A stretch of DNA of 64,000 nucleotides, from the NCBI RefSeq assembly GCF_000738175.1, contig NZ_JFCH01000046.1, forward strand, positions 26,099 through 90,098, read 5' to 3'. Of the stretch, positions 51,304-60,354 are shown piece after piece; within the stretch, counting starts at the first letter, position 1; each line of letters starts with the position of its first letter. Under the pieces are notes generated by a model. That model had not been told where the DNA came from. It saw only the letters and a list, made by a program, of their open reading frames with translations, and did no database searches. Source of the DNA: Corynebacterium jeikeium (lineage in GTDB: Bacteria; Actinomycetota; Actinomycetes; Mycobacteriales; Mycobacteriaceae). The position numbers and the translations under genes were made by a program.

Positions 51304-54192
51304 ATGGCGAAGTTTTCCGAGGTCCTTACTCAACTGCGCGAGAATCAGCCGAAGGCGAAGTACGGCATCGCCTTCGAAAAGCTGATGGTTAATTACTTCC
51401 GCACAGACCCGACGCTGAAAGCACAGTTCGATGAGGTCTACCGTTGGGCTGATTGGCGCTACAACGGGGGCAAAGCCGATACAGGCATCGACTTGGTTGC
51501 TCGTCGTACGGATGATGTTACGTGGACCGCGATCCAGTGTAAGTTCTACAAGCCGACGACCAGCATCCAAAAGGCGAACCTGGATTCCTTTTTCGAAGCC
51601 TCAGGCCGAACTTTCGAGACTGAAGATGGAGTGCAGCATTTCGGCAGTCGCCTGATCATTTCCACAACCGATCGGTGGTCTTCCAATGCGGAAGAGATGC
51701 TGGCCAATCAGGTGATCCCCACCAGCCGAATTGGTGTGGCTGCGATCTCTGAGTCCCCAATCAACTGGGATATAGCTTTCCCGGGTGCAGCGATGGGGGA
51801 TAGCGCTATCCAGATCAACCTCTCCCGCCGCGAAACCTTCGAGCCTCGCCCGCACCAGCAGGAAGCTATCGATCGAGCCATTGCTGGATTCAGTACCCAA
51901 GATCGCGGCAAGCTAATCATGGCTTGTGGCACGGGAAAGACTTTTACTGCGCTGCGGTTGGCCGAGAAGGTTGCGGAAAATAATGGCGGTAAGGCACGGG
52001 TGTTGTTCTTGGTGCCATCGATTTCCCTGCTTTCGCAGACGCTTAAGGAATGGACCGCCCAGGCTCGGTTGGATATGCGCACTTTCGCGGTATGTTCGGA
52101 TTCCAAGGTTTCCCGCAGCGCAGAGGACATCGCTACTTATGATCTCGAGGTTCCGGTGTCCACGGACGGCGCTCAGATCGCGGAGCGTTTCGCTTCCGGT
52201 AAGCGAGCAAAAGGCCTGCACGTGGTCTTTTCTACCTACCAATCCCTGCCTGCGGTGCACGATGCGCAGCAGCAGGGCTTGGACGATTTCGACCTCGTGA
52301 TTTGCGACGAGGCTCACCGCACCACGGGCGTAACTTTGGCAGGGGAGGATGCCTCCAACTTCGTCCGCATCCACGACGCGGACTACATCCGTTCGGCGAA
52401 GCGGCTGTATATGACGGCGACGCCGCGTCTGTTCGATGACCAGGTCAAGGGCAAAGCTGCGGAACACTCAGCAGAGCTCGCTTCCATGGACGATGAGGCC
52501 GTGTACGGGCCGGAGTTCTATCGCTTGGGCTTTGGCGAAGCAGTGGATAAGGGACTGCTCACCGATTACCGCGTACTCGTGATGACGGTGGATGAGGCTG
52601 TTGCTGCTGATGCCATGGCCCGTGGCGAGGGTGGCCAGTTGAACCTGACGTTGGCCTCGGCGATGATTGGTGCCTGGAATGGCCTGGCGAAGCGTTCCGG
52701 CGGCCTGCAGGGGCAGAAGGGCGGCTTCGACACGAACGCCGCCCCCATGCAGCGCGCAGTCGCCTTCGCCCGAGACATCAGAACCTCGAAGCAGATCTCT
52801 GAGTCCTTCCCGTCCCTGATCTCTGCTTATCAGCAGCAGCTCCGGGAGGCTGCGGTGATGGGGGACGTCTCCCTGCACAACGTGGATCTGCGCGTGGCAT
52901 CCCAGCACGTGGATGGGTCGATGAACGCGATGGAGCGCGGCTCGAAGCTCTCCTGGCTGGAATCCACACCCGACGAGGATCAGACCCGCGTGCTCACCAA
53001 CGCCCGCTGCCTCTCTGAGGGCGTGGACGTCCCGGCCTTGGATTCGGTGGTTTTCTTCAATCCTCGCAATTCCATGGTGGACGTGGTGCAATCCGTTGGC
53101 CGGGTGATGCGTAAGTCCGAGGGCAAGGACTATGGCTACATCATCCTGCCGGTGGCAGTGGCCCCGAACGTGTCGCCGGCGCAGGCGTTGAATGACAACC
53201 AGCGCTTCAAGGTCGTGTGGCAGATCCTCAATGCGCTCCGCGCTCACGATGACCGCTTCAACGCGAAGGTGAACTCCATCGCGTTGAACGAGGGCCAGGT
53301 AGATGAACTGCCGATCGCCGTTGACCACGTTGCAAGTCCCAAGGAGCAGCTGGACCAGGCGGAGGCCCGCTCCCGGGCTGATTCACCGGAGCCGGATCAG
53401 GACATGGCACAGCAGATCGCCCTGTTCTCCCTGGAGCGGTGGCAGGAGGCGATGTACACGAAGCTGGTGGATAAGGTTGGCACCCGCACCTATTGGGAGG
53501 ACTGGGCCGACGATGTGACGACCATCGCCGAGAACCAGATCACCCGCATTAAGGCCCTGCTGGACGGTGCCAACGGCAAAATCCGCAGGGAGTTCGAGCA
53601 GTTCGTCGAAGGCCTGCGCAATAACCTCAACGACGGCATCACCGAGGACGACGCCATCTCGATGCTCTCCCAGCACCTGATCACCGCGCCGGTGTTCAAC
53701 GCCCTCTTCGAGAACCATGACTTCATCACCCACAACCCGGTTGCCCAGGTAATGGAGAAGATGGTCGCTGCCCTGTCCCGGGAGAACCTGGATACCGAGA
53801 CGGAGTCCCTGGAAAAGTTCTACGATTCCGTGCGCGTGCGTGCCTCGGAGGTCTCCAGTGCTTCTGGTAAGCAGCAAGTGATTAAGGAGCTCTACGAGCG
53901 CTTCTTCCAAAAGGCCTTCAAGAAGCAAGCGGATTCGCTGGGTATCGTCTACACCCCGGTCGAGATCGTGGACTTCATCCTGCGTGCTGCGGACGAGGTT
54001 TCGCAGAAGCACTTCGGCAAGGGGCTTTCCGACGAGGGGTCTGCATCCTCGACCCATTCGCTGGAACGTCCACGTTCACGGTTCGTCTCCTGCAGTCTGG
54101 CCTCATCAAGCCCGAGGACCTCGCCCGGAAGTACGCCAGCGAGATCTTCGCTACGGAGATCATGCTTCTGGCGTACTACGTCTCTGCTGTAA
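51304..54192 (+). CDS. Type ISP restriction-modification enzyme, N-terminal part (frameshifted)
   Basis: This is the first 5' portion of a single-chain restriction-modification enzyme of the LlaGI/LlaBIII type. An Mrr-like PD-(D/E)xK nuclease comes first (TGIDLVARRTDDVTWTAIQC KFYK region). It is followed by a superfamily 2 helicase/translocase: motif I MACGTGKTFTALRLAE, motif II LVICDEAHRTTG, motif III YMTATPRLF, motif VI QSVGRVMRKSEG. Then comes a helical coupler leading into the methyltransferase (VEIVDFILRAADEVSQKHFG). After GLSDEG the frame shifts at a G-run (54036-54039), and the last about 50 residues are out-of-frame nonsense. The matching continuation, VCILDPFAGTSTFTVRLLQS, is in the next frame. 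Confidence 0.88.
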   Translation: MAKFSEVLTQLRENQPKAKYGIAFEKLMVNYFRTDPTLKAQFDEVYRWADWRYNGGKADTGIDLVARRTDDVTWTAIQCKFYKPTTSIQKANLDSFFEASGRTFETEDGVQHFGSRLIISTTDRWSSNAEEMLANQVIPTSRIGVAAISESPINWDIAFPGAAMGDSAIQINLSRRETFEPRPHQQEAIDRAIAGFSTQDRGKLIMACGTGKTFTALRLAEKVAENNGGKARVLFLVPSISLLSQTLKEWTAQARLDMRTFAVCSDSKVSRSAEDIATYDLEVPVSTDGAQIAERFASGKRAKGLHVVFSTYQSLPAVHDAQQQGLDDFDLVICDEAHRTTGVTLAGEDASNFVRIHDADYIRSAKRLYMTATPRLFDDQVKGKAAEHSAELASMDDEAVYGPEFYRLGFGEAVDKGLLTDYRVLVMTVDEAVAADAMARGEGGQLNLTLASAMIGAWNGLAKRSGGLQGQKGGFDTNAAPMQRAVAFARDIRTSKQISESFPSLISAYQQQLREAAVMGDVSLHNVDLRVASQHVDGSMNAMERGSKLSWLESTPDEDQTRVLTNARCLSEGVDVPALDSVVFFNPRNSMVDVVQSVGRVMRKSEGKDYGYIILPVAVAPNVSPAQALNDNQRFKVVWQILNALRAHDDRFNAKVNSIALNEGQVDELPIAVDHVASPKEQLDQAEARSRADSPEPDQDMAQQIALFSLERWQEAMYTKLVDKVGTRTYWEDWADDVTTIAENQITRIKALLDGANGKIRREFEQFVEGLRNNLNDGITEDDAISMLSQHLITAPVFNALFENHDFITHNPVAQVMEKMVAALSRENLDTETESLEKFYDSVRVRASEVSSASGKQQVIKELYERFFQKAFKKQADSLGIVYTPVEIVDFILRAADEVSQKHFGKGLSDEGSASSTHSLERPRSRFVSCSLASSSPRTSPGSTPARSSLRRSCFWRTTSLL

Positions 54193-56249
54193 ACATCGAG
54201 ACCACATACAACGCCTTGCGCGAGGAAGCCGCCCAGCGCGACGGCGAGCTGATTCCGGAGTACGCCCCTTTCAGCAATATTGCGCTGGCGGATACCTTCC
54301 AGATCCACGAGGAAGGAGACATCCTGGATCTGACGGTATTCAAGAACAACAACGAACGCATCGTCCGGCAGAAGGAAGCCCCGATCAATGTCATCGTCGG
54401 CAACCCGCCATACTCGGTGGGCCAGACGAGCGCGAACGATAACAACGCGAACCTCAAGTATCCGACGCTGGACGCGCGCATCGCGGAGACGTATGCAGCG
54501 AAGTCGACGGCTATTTCGCAGAGAATTCTGTACGATGCGTACCTGCGTGCGTTCCGGTGGGCCACCGACCGGATCGGGGAGCAAGGCGTGGTCGCGTTCG
54601 TTTCCAACGGCGGTTGGATCGACGGCAACACGGGTGATGGCGTGCGCCTTTCGATGGCGGAGGACTTCACCGACCTATATGTCTTCAACCTTCGAGGGAA
54701 TGCTCGAACCGCAGGAGAAGAACGTCGCAAGGAAGGTGGCAATGTTTTTGGAGCTGGATCTCGTACTAATGTGACAGTCACCATTGGTATCAAGGACCCC
54801 ACAAAGTCCGATTTTGCTCTGCATTACCGGGATATTGGAAACTATCTGACGGCAGAGGAGAAGCTGAAGATTGTTGATTCCTCGACCGTCGAATCCGCCG
54901 ATTGGGAGACCATCACTCCGAATTCCCATGGTGACTGGCTCAACCAGCGTTCAGATGACTTCGCGACCTGGCCGGTCATTGGTGAGAAGAAGACGAATGA
55001 TTTGAAGTTCTTTCAAGTTCATTCGCTCGGGCTGGGTACAAACAGGGACGCGTGGACATATAACTACTCGCAAGCTGAGCTATGCAAAAACATGACATGG
55101 ACGATCGATCATTACAACAAGGCGTTGGTCGAATTTGAACCATTTTCCGGGAATGCCCAGCAATTCTTGAAAGAAACCACTGAATATAGCGATGGTACGA
55201 AGGTTAAGTGGTCCTCAAGTTTGGTGCCAAAATTTCAACGAGGTGAACGTGCGCAATTCGATGAGGACGCCTTAAGAGCCTCTCTGTATAGGCCGTTTAG
55301 CAAGCAGCATGCGTATTTTGATTCCATGTGGAACCATCGCCAAGCTCAGTTGCCGTCGATGTTTCCGACGTCGGGACACCAAAATATTGGGTACGGCGTA
55401 TGCGCTGCGTCGAACCGCACTCCCTTCTCTCTTTTGGTCTCGGACTTGTTCCCCAATTTGAGTCTTTTTATGGATCCTGCCCAATTCTTCTCGCGGTTCA
55501 CTTGGGCGCCAGCTGAGGCTTCGGATGGTGGGTTGTTCGGAGAGGGGGCGTCGATAAGCGAGGGCGAGTCCTCGATTTATGGGCAGGTTGGTGAGGTCGT
55601 TGCGGGGTATGTGCGCAAGGACAACATCACCGACGAGATCAAGGTTCTCTACCGCGACGCGCTTGGCGCGGACATCACGGGGGACGATATCTTCCACTTT
55701 GTTTACGGCAAGCTGCACGATCCGAATTATCGGGAGGCGTACGCGGCGGACTTGAAGAAGATGTTGCCGCACATCGAGACGCCGGGGACGCGTGACGAGT
55801 TTGATAAGTTCGCGGCAGCTGGGCAGGAGCTCATGGCCCTGCACGTCAACTACGAGAACGTAGACCCATGGCCATTGGATATCCAGGTCAAGGTTGATGA
55901 ATCCGACCGCGAGACCTGGCGCGTGACCAAGATGCGTTGGGCCAAGCGGAAGGATCCGGAGACTGGCAAGAACGTCGACGATGTCACGAAGCTGATCTAC
56001 AACAAGCAGGTCACTATTAGCGGTATTCCGGCGGAAGCTGATGAGTACATGCTGGGCTCTCGCTCTGCAATCGCGTGGCTGATCGACCGCTACCAGGTGA
56101 AGAAGGATAAGGCTTCCGGCATTGTCAATGACCCTAACGACTGGGCAGACGAAGTTGGCAACCCGCGTTACATCGTGGACCTCATAGGCCGTGTGACCCG
56201 CGTGGCGATGGAGACAGTACGCATCGTCGACTCTTTGAATGAGAAATAG
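54162..56249 (+). CDS. Type ISP restriction-modification enzyme, C-terminal part (methyltransferase and specificity)
   Basis: This is the rest of the enzyme, in the -1 frame relative to the first part. The methyltransferase motif I (ILDPFAGTSTF) actually lies upstream of this ATG (about 54043-54075); motif IV is IVGNPPYSVGQ, typical of adenine-N6 methyltransferases. The C-terminal about 400 residues form the target recognition region, ending in RYIVDLIGRVTRVAMETVRI. Restoring one base in the G-run gives one frame of 1648 residues, close to known type ISP proteins. As it stands the protein is probably non-functional, unless the shift is a sequencing error. Confidence 0.87.
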   Translation: MLLAYYVSAVNIETTYNALREEAAQRDGELIPEYAPFSNIALADTFQIHEEGDILDLTVFKNNNERIVRQKEAPINVIVGNPPYSVGQTSANDNNANLKYPTLDARIAETYAAKSTAISQRILYDAYLRAFRWATDRIGEQGVVAFVSNGGWIDGNTGDGVRLSMAEDFTDLYVFNLRGNARTAGEERRKEGGNVFGAGSRTNVTVTIGIKDPTKSDFALHYRDIGNYLTAEEKLKIVDSSTVESADWETITPNSHGDWLNQRSDDFATWPVIGEKKTNDLKFFQVHSLGLGTNRDAWTYNYSQAELCKNMTWTIDHYNKALVEFEPFSGNAQQFLKETTEYSDGTKVKWSSSLVPKFQRGERAQFDEDALRASLYRPFSKQHAYFDSMWNHRQAQLPSMFPTSGHQNIGYGVCAASNRTPFSLLVSDLFPNLSLFMDPAQFFSRFTWAPAEASDGGLFGEGASISEGESSIYGQVGEVVAGYVRKDNITDEIKVLYRDALGADITGDDIFHFVYGKLHDPNYREAYAADLKKMLPHIETPGTRDEFDKFAAAGQELMALHVNYENVDPWPLDIQVKVDESDRETWRVTKMRWAKRKDPETGKNVDDVTKLIYNKQVTISGIPAEADEYMLGSRSAIAWLIDRYQVKKDKASGIVNDPNDWADEVGNPRYIVDLIGRVTRVAMETVRIVDSLNEK

Positions 56250-56264
56250 GGGAGAGTAACAAGA

Positions 56265-57185
56265 ATGAAATCGAGAACTTGGGATGAGTTTCTGACCCCC
56301 TGTCTGTCGGCGCTAGCGAATGGAGAAACCCGTCAGCGGAGGGAGATCCTCTTGGCGGCGGCCGACAATATGAAGATCAGTGACGAGGAGCGAGCAGTAA
56401 CCATTTCATCGGGTGAAGCTCGCTATCTAAATCGTGGAAACTGGGCGATCACCCACCTCTCCAAAGCAGAAGCGATTTCCTCCCCTGCAAGAGCGCACTG
56501 GAAAATTACCGATAAAGGGCGCAGATTGCTGGAGAAATACCCGAATGGCATGACCGAAGCAGAGTTGAGTTCTGAAAGCGGGGAGCTCTATCGGAAGTTC
56601 CGATCTCATACTCCCAGGCAGCATGATCCTGCAGCGCCTAACGTGGAACCAGAACAGACTGAATCCGAGCTAACCCCACTCGAGCAAGTGGAGGAGGGGC
56701 AGCGGCGTAATGAAGAAATGGTGGCCGAAGAGCTACTCAAGCGCTTGCACCAACGCGAGCCTGCCTTCTTCGAGCAGGCAGTCCTAGACCTGCTCATGGC
56801 TATGGGCTACGGAGGGTCCTTCGGCAGCGCCACACGAACACAGTTATCCAATGATGGCGGTATCGACGGTGTGATTGACCAAGACGCACTGGGGCTATCT
56901 CGCATCTACGTGCAGGCGAAGCGCTACGAGTTGTCTAAAGCCATCGGTCGCCCGGACGTGCAGGCATTCGTCGGTGCGCTCCACGGAGCGCAGGCATCCC
57001 AGGGAGTTTTCCTCACAACCGCGTCGTTTAGTTCCGGGGCAATCAGCTATGCGAACTCCGTCCAGTCCCGAGTGGTGCTTATCGACGGTTCTCTACTTGC
57101 CAAGCTGATGATCAAGTACGGCGTTGGCGTCCAGACGAAGCGGACGGTTCAGATCGTCGAGATCGATGAGGATTTCTTCGAGTAG
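56265..57185 (+). CDS. mrr: Mrr-type restriction endonuclease
   Basis: This 306-residue protein has an N-terminal winged-helix (Mrr_N: WAITHLSKAEAISSPARAHW, ITDKGRRLLEKYPNG) for DNA binding, an acidic linker, and a C-terminal Mrr catalytic domain: FEQAVLDLLMAMGYGGSFGS, the active site DGGIDGVIDQDALGLSRIYV followed by QAKRY. These give the D...QxK pattern of PD-(D/E)xK nucleases that cut modified DNA. It starts 15 bases after the type ISP gene behind GGGGAGAG, in the same direction and probably the same transcript. Confidence 0.92.
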   Translation: MKSRTWDEFLTPCLSALANGETRQRREILLAAADNMKISDEERAVTISSGEARYLNRGNWAITHLSKAEAISSPARAHWKITDKGRRLLEKYPNGMTEAELSSESGELYRKFRSHTPRQHDPAAPNVEPEQTESELTPLEQVEEGQRRNEEMVAEELLKRLHQREPAFFEQAVLDLLMAMGYGGSFGSATRTQLSNDGGIDGVIDQDALGLSRIYVQAKRYELSKAIGRPDVQAFVGALHGAQASQGVFLTTASFSSGAISYANSVQSRVVLIDGSLLAKLMIKYGVGVQTKRTVQIVEIDEDFFE

Positions 57186-57233
57186 CTCACGGGGGTACCT
57201 GCAGCGGGGGAGGGTATCGGGCGCCGTGCCGAG

Positions 57234-57761
57234 CTAGTTCTGTCCTGCCCGCTGGGCCTTGAGACGCAGATTTGCACAGACCTGGGGAGCGTTGTACTCG
57301 CCCGAGTTACAGCGAGCCAGCAGTTGTGTCTCGCCACTGGTTAAGTTCGGCGCCCCATTAGGAGCAGTACCGTAGCCACAGAGGTAGGCGGGGCAGTCGG
57401 GGCTCGCACCCTGATTACCCATCGGTGGCTGCTTCTGCGCTGGAGAAGTGGCTCTGGGTTGATTAGCTGGAGCCTGCTGCTCTGGCGGCGTGTTTTCTTC
57501 GGCAGCAGGGCTGCTCTGCTGCGTGGGCTCCGGCGTACTGGTGACTGTGGTGGGCGGGGGCGGTGTGTCCTCGGGAGCACTGGTGACCGTGGCGGTCTCT
57601 GGTTCTGTGCTTTCGGACTCGCTGGGAGGAGCGCTGGTGACAGTAGTGGTGGACGGTTCAGCAGTTGTGTCCTCGCTGCCGCAAGCGGTGAGGCCGAAAA
57701 GACTGATGAGGCTGAGGGCGAAAACTGGAGCGAGGAGTGTGCGACGACGAGTGGTGATCAC
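57234..57761 (-). CDS. Thr/Pro-rich secreted lipoprotein of unknown function
   Basis: This protein of about 175 residues starts at GTG 57761 behind AAAGG. ITTRRRTLLAPVFALSLISL followed by FGLTAC is a lipoprotein signal with a lipobox cysteine at about residue 26. The next about 95 residues are Thr/Ser/Pro/Glu repeats (TTVTSAPPSESESTEPETAT; VTSAPEDTPPPPTTVTSTPE), a typical wall-spanning linker. The C-terminal 60 residues hold four cysteines (PDCPAYLCGYGTAPNGA, ARCNSGEYNAPQVCANLRL) and a conserved-looking small extracellular domain. I do not recognise the family. Confidence 0.75.
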   Translation of the reverse strand: MITTRRRTLLAPVFALSLISLFGLTACGSEDTTAEPSTTTVTSAPPSESESTEPETATVTSAPEDTPPPPTTVTSTPEPTQQSSPAAEENTPPEQQAPANQPRATSPAQKQPPMGNQGASPDCPAYLCGYGTAPNGAPNLTSGETQLLARCNSGEYNAPQVCANLRLKAQRAGQN

Positions 57762-57926
57762 GTGGTGCCTTTCGTTGAGTGACAAGCACAGTTTAAAGTC
57801 GCAGCTACCACTTCTCATCTTGATTCTCAGTTCGACGCAATCGGTACCTCGCCCAGGCATTCAAGTTAACCGGTTCTGTTAAGAAGGGGAGAGGGCAAGC
57901 GAAAACAACCCTCCAATGACTTCGCT

Positions 57927-58027
57927 GTCAAATAGCTAGAGCAGCTGAAAGTAGCCCTTAGCAGTCGTAATACATCTCGAACTCCTGCGGCGTCGGGCGC
58001 AGGCGAACAGGTGCGATCTCGTTGTCG
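57927..58027 (-). pseudogene. Duplicated 3' end of glnA
   Basis: A 101-bp copy of the end of glnA (58734-58834) has only five mismatches. It encodes, on the minus strand, the last about 22 codons of GlnA ([22 protein letters not shown] and stop). Similarity stops abruptly upstream. It lies 807 bp from the real glnA end, in the same orientation. Confidence 0.9.
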
Positions 58028-58092
58028 CGTTTGCAGGTTCGAGATACGATGTCGGCAACACCGGTGCGCTCTCCAACTGAGGTAAAACAATC

Positions 58093-58557
58093 ATGACTGT
58101 GATCGTTATTCTTCTCGCGACTTGTCTGACTGCCCTGTTGGCAGGCTTTTGGTGTACGTGGGGGATCATCGTGCTACCCGCGTTGGACAAGGTGTCACCT
58201 GCTGTCGCTGTCACGTCGATGCGTTCGCTCAACGAGTCAGTGCTGACTCCGGCTTTCCTGATACCTTTCTTCGCGTCTCCAGTTGTCTGCGTTGTAGGAA
58301 CGGTCGCGTGCGCGGTAGTGCAAGCTCCCACCGCTTCCGTGTTGCTTGGTCTTTCGGCAGGTATTCAGCTCCTGGGCGTCATTCTGATCACGAGAACAAG
58401 GAATGCCCCACTCAACGAAGAACTGGCTCGTACGGAATTACCGCCCGAACAAGCCTGGGATGCGTTCTCACAACCGTGGCAGCGTGCACACCGCGTCCGA
58501 ACAATTGCCAGTTGTGTTGCGCTCGCGTGCTGTGTGGCGGCGTTGTGGGTGTACTAA
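58093..58557 (+). CDS. DUF1772 (anthrone oxygenase-like) membrane protein
   Basis: This 154-residue protein has four hydrophobic spans (IVILLATCLTALLAGFWCTW; TPAFLIPFFASPVVCVVGTV; SVLLGLSAGIQLLGVILITR; RTIASCVALACCVAALWVY). The family motif NAPLNEELA occurs before the last span, followed by WDAFSQPWQRAHRVRT. Members include anthrone oxygenases and many uncharacterised proteins. The gene lies alone in a 706-bp islet bracketed by direct repeats of the glnA 3' end, pointing toward glnA; it was probably acquired. Confidence 0.82.
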   Translation: MTVIVILLATCLTALLAGFWCTWGIIVLPALDKVSPAVAVTSMRSLNESVLTPAFLIPFFASPVVCVVGTVACAVVQAPTASVLLGLSAGIQLLGVILITRTRNAPLNEELARTELPPEQAWDAFSQPWQRAHRVRTIASCVALACCVAALWVY

Positions 58558-58667
58558 ACAACCAAGTCTCCTACAAACGCCCAGTGGACGAGTGGTAGCG
58601 AGAAAGCGGGTGGCCCCTCGGGGAGAGACTTCCAAGCAAAGGACGCAACCGTTGCGAATACTGGAAA

Positions 58668-58706
58668 ACCCCACCGCGCGAGCCGAAAAAGGCTCACGGG
58701 TGGGGT
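58668..58706. terminator. Bidirectional terminator between DUF1772 gene and glnA
   Basis: ACCCCACC...GAGCC, loop GAAAAA, GGCTC...GGGTGGGGT form a long GC-rich interrupted stem. It is about 110 bases after the DUF1772 stop and about 60 bases after the glnA stop, so it can serve both convergent genes. Confidence 0.7.
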
Positions 58707-58733
58707 GGCGCGGTCTAGTTTGAGACCGGCGGC

Positions 58734-58834
58734 GTCAAACAGCTAGAGCAGCTTAAAGCCGCCCTTAGCAGTCGTAGTACATCTCGAACTCCTGCGGCGT
58801 CGGGCGCAGGCGAACAGGTGCGATCTCGTTGTCG
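58734..58834 (-). repeat. glnA-proximal copy of the 101-bp direct repeat
   Basis: This is the 3' end of the functional glnA plus about 30 bases downstream. It matches 57927-58027 at 96 of 101 positions and defines the right border of the DUF1772 islet. Confidence 0.9.
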
Positions 58835-60201
58835 TACTTGTAGGCGATGTAGGTGTCGATCAGGTCGTCGGTGAACACGCCACCCTCGGTCAGGAACTCG
58901 TTGTCCTCCTCCAGAGCCTTCAGGGAAGCCTCCAGGCTGGTCGGAGCCTGCGGAATGTCCTTAGCCTCCTCCGGCGGCAGCTCGTACAGGTCCTTGTCGA
59001 CCGGAGCGTGCGGCTCGATGCGGTTCTTCACACCATCCAGGCCAGCCAGCATCATCGCAGCGAAGCCGAAGTACGGGTTACCACTCGGGTCCGGGGCGCG
59101 GAACTCAATGCGCTTCGCCTTCGCGTTGGAGCCCGTGATCGGAATGCGCACCGCAGCGGAACGGTTACGCTGCGAGTACACCAGGTTAATCGGAGCCTCG
59201 AAGCCCGGAACCAGACGGTGGTAAGAGTTCAGCGTCGGGTTCGTGAAGGCCAGCACAGCGCCAGCGTGCTTCAGGATGCCGCCGATGTAGTAGCGGGCAA
59301 TGTCGGACAGGCCGGCGTAACCGGACTCGTCGTAGAACAGCGGCTCGCCGTCCTTCCACAGGGACTGGTGAGCGTGCATACCCGAACCATTGTCGCCAGC
59401 CAGCGGCTTCGGCATGAAGGTCGCGGACTTGCCAGCCTGCCAAGCGGTGTTCTTGATGATGTACTTGAAGGACTGCAGGTCATCCGCAGCGTGCAGCAGA
59501 GTGTTGAACTCGTAGTTGATCTCCTGCTGGCCGCCGGTGCCGACCTCGTGGTGTGCGCGCTCCAGTTTGAAGCCAGCGTTCGCGAGGTTGCGAGCCATAT
59601 CGTCGCGCAGGTCCTGGTAGTGGTCGTACGGTGCGACGGGGAAGTAGCCGCCCTTCAGGCGGGTCTTGTAGCCCAGGTTGGTGGAGCCGTCCGGGTTGAC
59701 CTCTGCGCCACGGTTCCACCAGCCCTCGACGGAATCCAGCTCGTAGAATGCTCGGTTCGTCTCGGTTTCGTAGCGCACGGAGTCGAAGAGGTAGAACTCT
59801 GCCTCCGCGCCGAAGAAACAGGTATCCGCGATACCGGTGGAGGCCAGATACTGCTCAGCCTTGCGGGCAACGTTACGCGGGTCGCGGGAGAACGGCTCGC
59901 GGGTAAACGGGTCGTGAACGAAGAACTTCACGTTCAGGGTCTTGGCCTTGCGGAACGGATCGATCTTGGCGGTCGCCAGGTCCGGCAGCAGGTTCATATC
60001 CGACTCTTCGATGGTGGTAAAGCCACGGATAGACGAGCCGTCGAAAGCCAGGCCCTCCTCCATAGCGTCCTCATCGAATTCCGAAGCTGGGATGCTGAAG
60101 TGCTGCTCGATACCGGGCACATCGGTGAAGCGAACGTCCACAAACTCGACGTCGTTGTCCTTGATGTACTTGGCAACTTCTTCTGCGGTCTTAAATGACA
60201 C
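58765..60201 (-). CDS. glnA: Glutamine synthetase I (I-beta, adenylylated type)
   Basis: This 478-residue enzyme forms glutamine from glutamate, ammonium and ATP and is the main ammonium-assimilating synthetase. Family blocks are [85 protein letters not shown] [13 protein letters not shown], and [10 protein letters not shown]. The adenylylation site is present in [12 protein letters not shown], so GlnE can regulate it. I start at GTG 60201 behind AAGGAACGGAAG; the frame extends upstream. No clear AmtR box is visible upstream. Confidence 0.96.
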   Translation of the reverse strand: MSFKTAEEVAKYIKDNDVEFVDVRFTDVPGIEQHFSIPASEFDEDAMEEGLAFDGSSIRGFTTIEESDMNLLPDLATAKIDPFRKAKTLNVKFFVHDPFTREPFSRDPRNVARKAEQYLASTGIADTCFFGAEAEFYLFDSVRYETETNRAFYELDSVEGWWNRGAEVNPDGSTNLGYKTRLKGGYFPVAPYDHYQDLRDDMARNLANAGFKLERAHHEVGTGGQQEINYEFNTLLHAADDLQSFKYIIKNTAWQAGKSATFMPKPLAGDNGSGMHAHQSLWKDGEPLFYDESGYAGLSDIARYYIGGILKHAGAVLAFTNPTLNSYHRLVPGFEAPINLVYSQRNRSAAVRIPITGSNAKAKRIEFRAPDPSGNPYFGFAAMMLAGLDGVKNRIEPHAPVDKDLYELPPEEAKDIPQAPTSLEASLKALEEDNEFLTEGGVFTDDLIDTYIAYKYDNEIAPVRLRPTPQEFEMYYDC

Positions 60202-60354
60202 TGTATTTCTTCCGTTCCTTGCAGTTGGAATCTCAAACTGTTGCGACAATATATAAAAGCAACACAATCGATCCTACGCATACTGGGCGCCGATTCAGGT
60301 AAAAATTTACAAAATTGTGCCACAAACTAACAGCCAGCTAGGCTCTAGATCATC

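Noticed and set aside
54030..54045. Programmed ribosomal frameshift in the type ISP gene
   Set aside because: There is no slippery heptamer, and a G4 run with no evident stimulatory structure fits a simple deletion or sequencing error better.
60202..60354. AmtR operator upstream of glnA
   Set aside because: I looked for CTAT-N6-ATAG in the divergent region and found no convincing match. Nitrogen control may act elsewhere.
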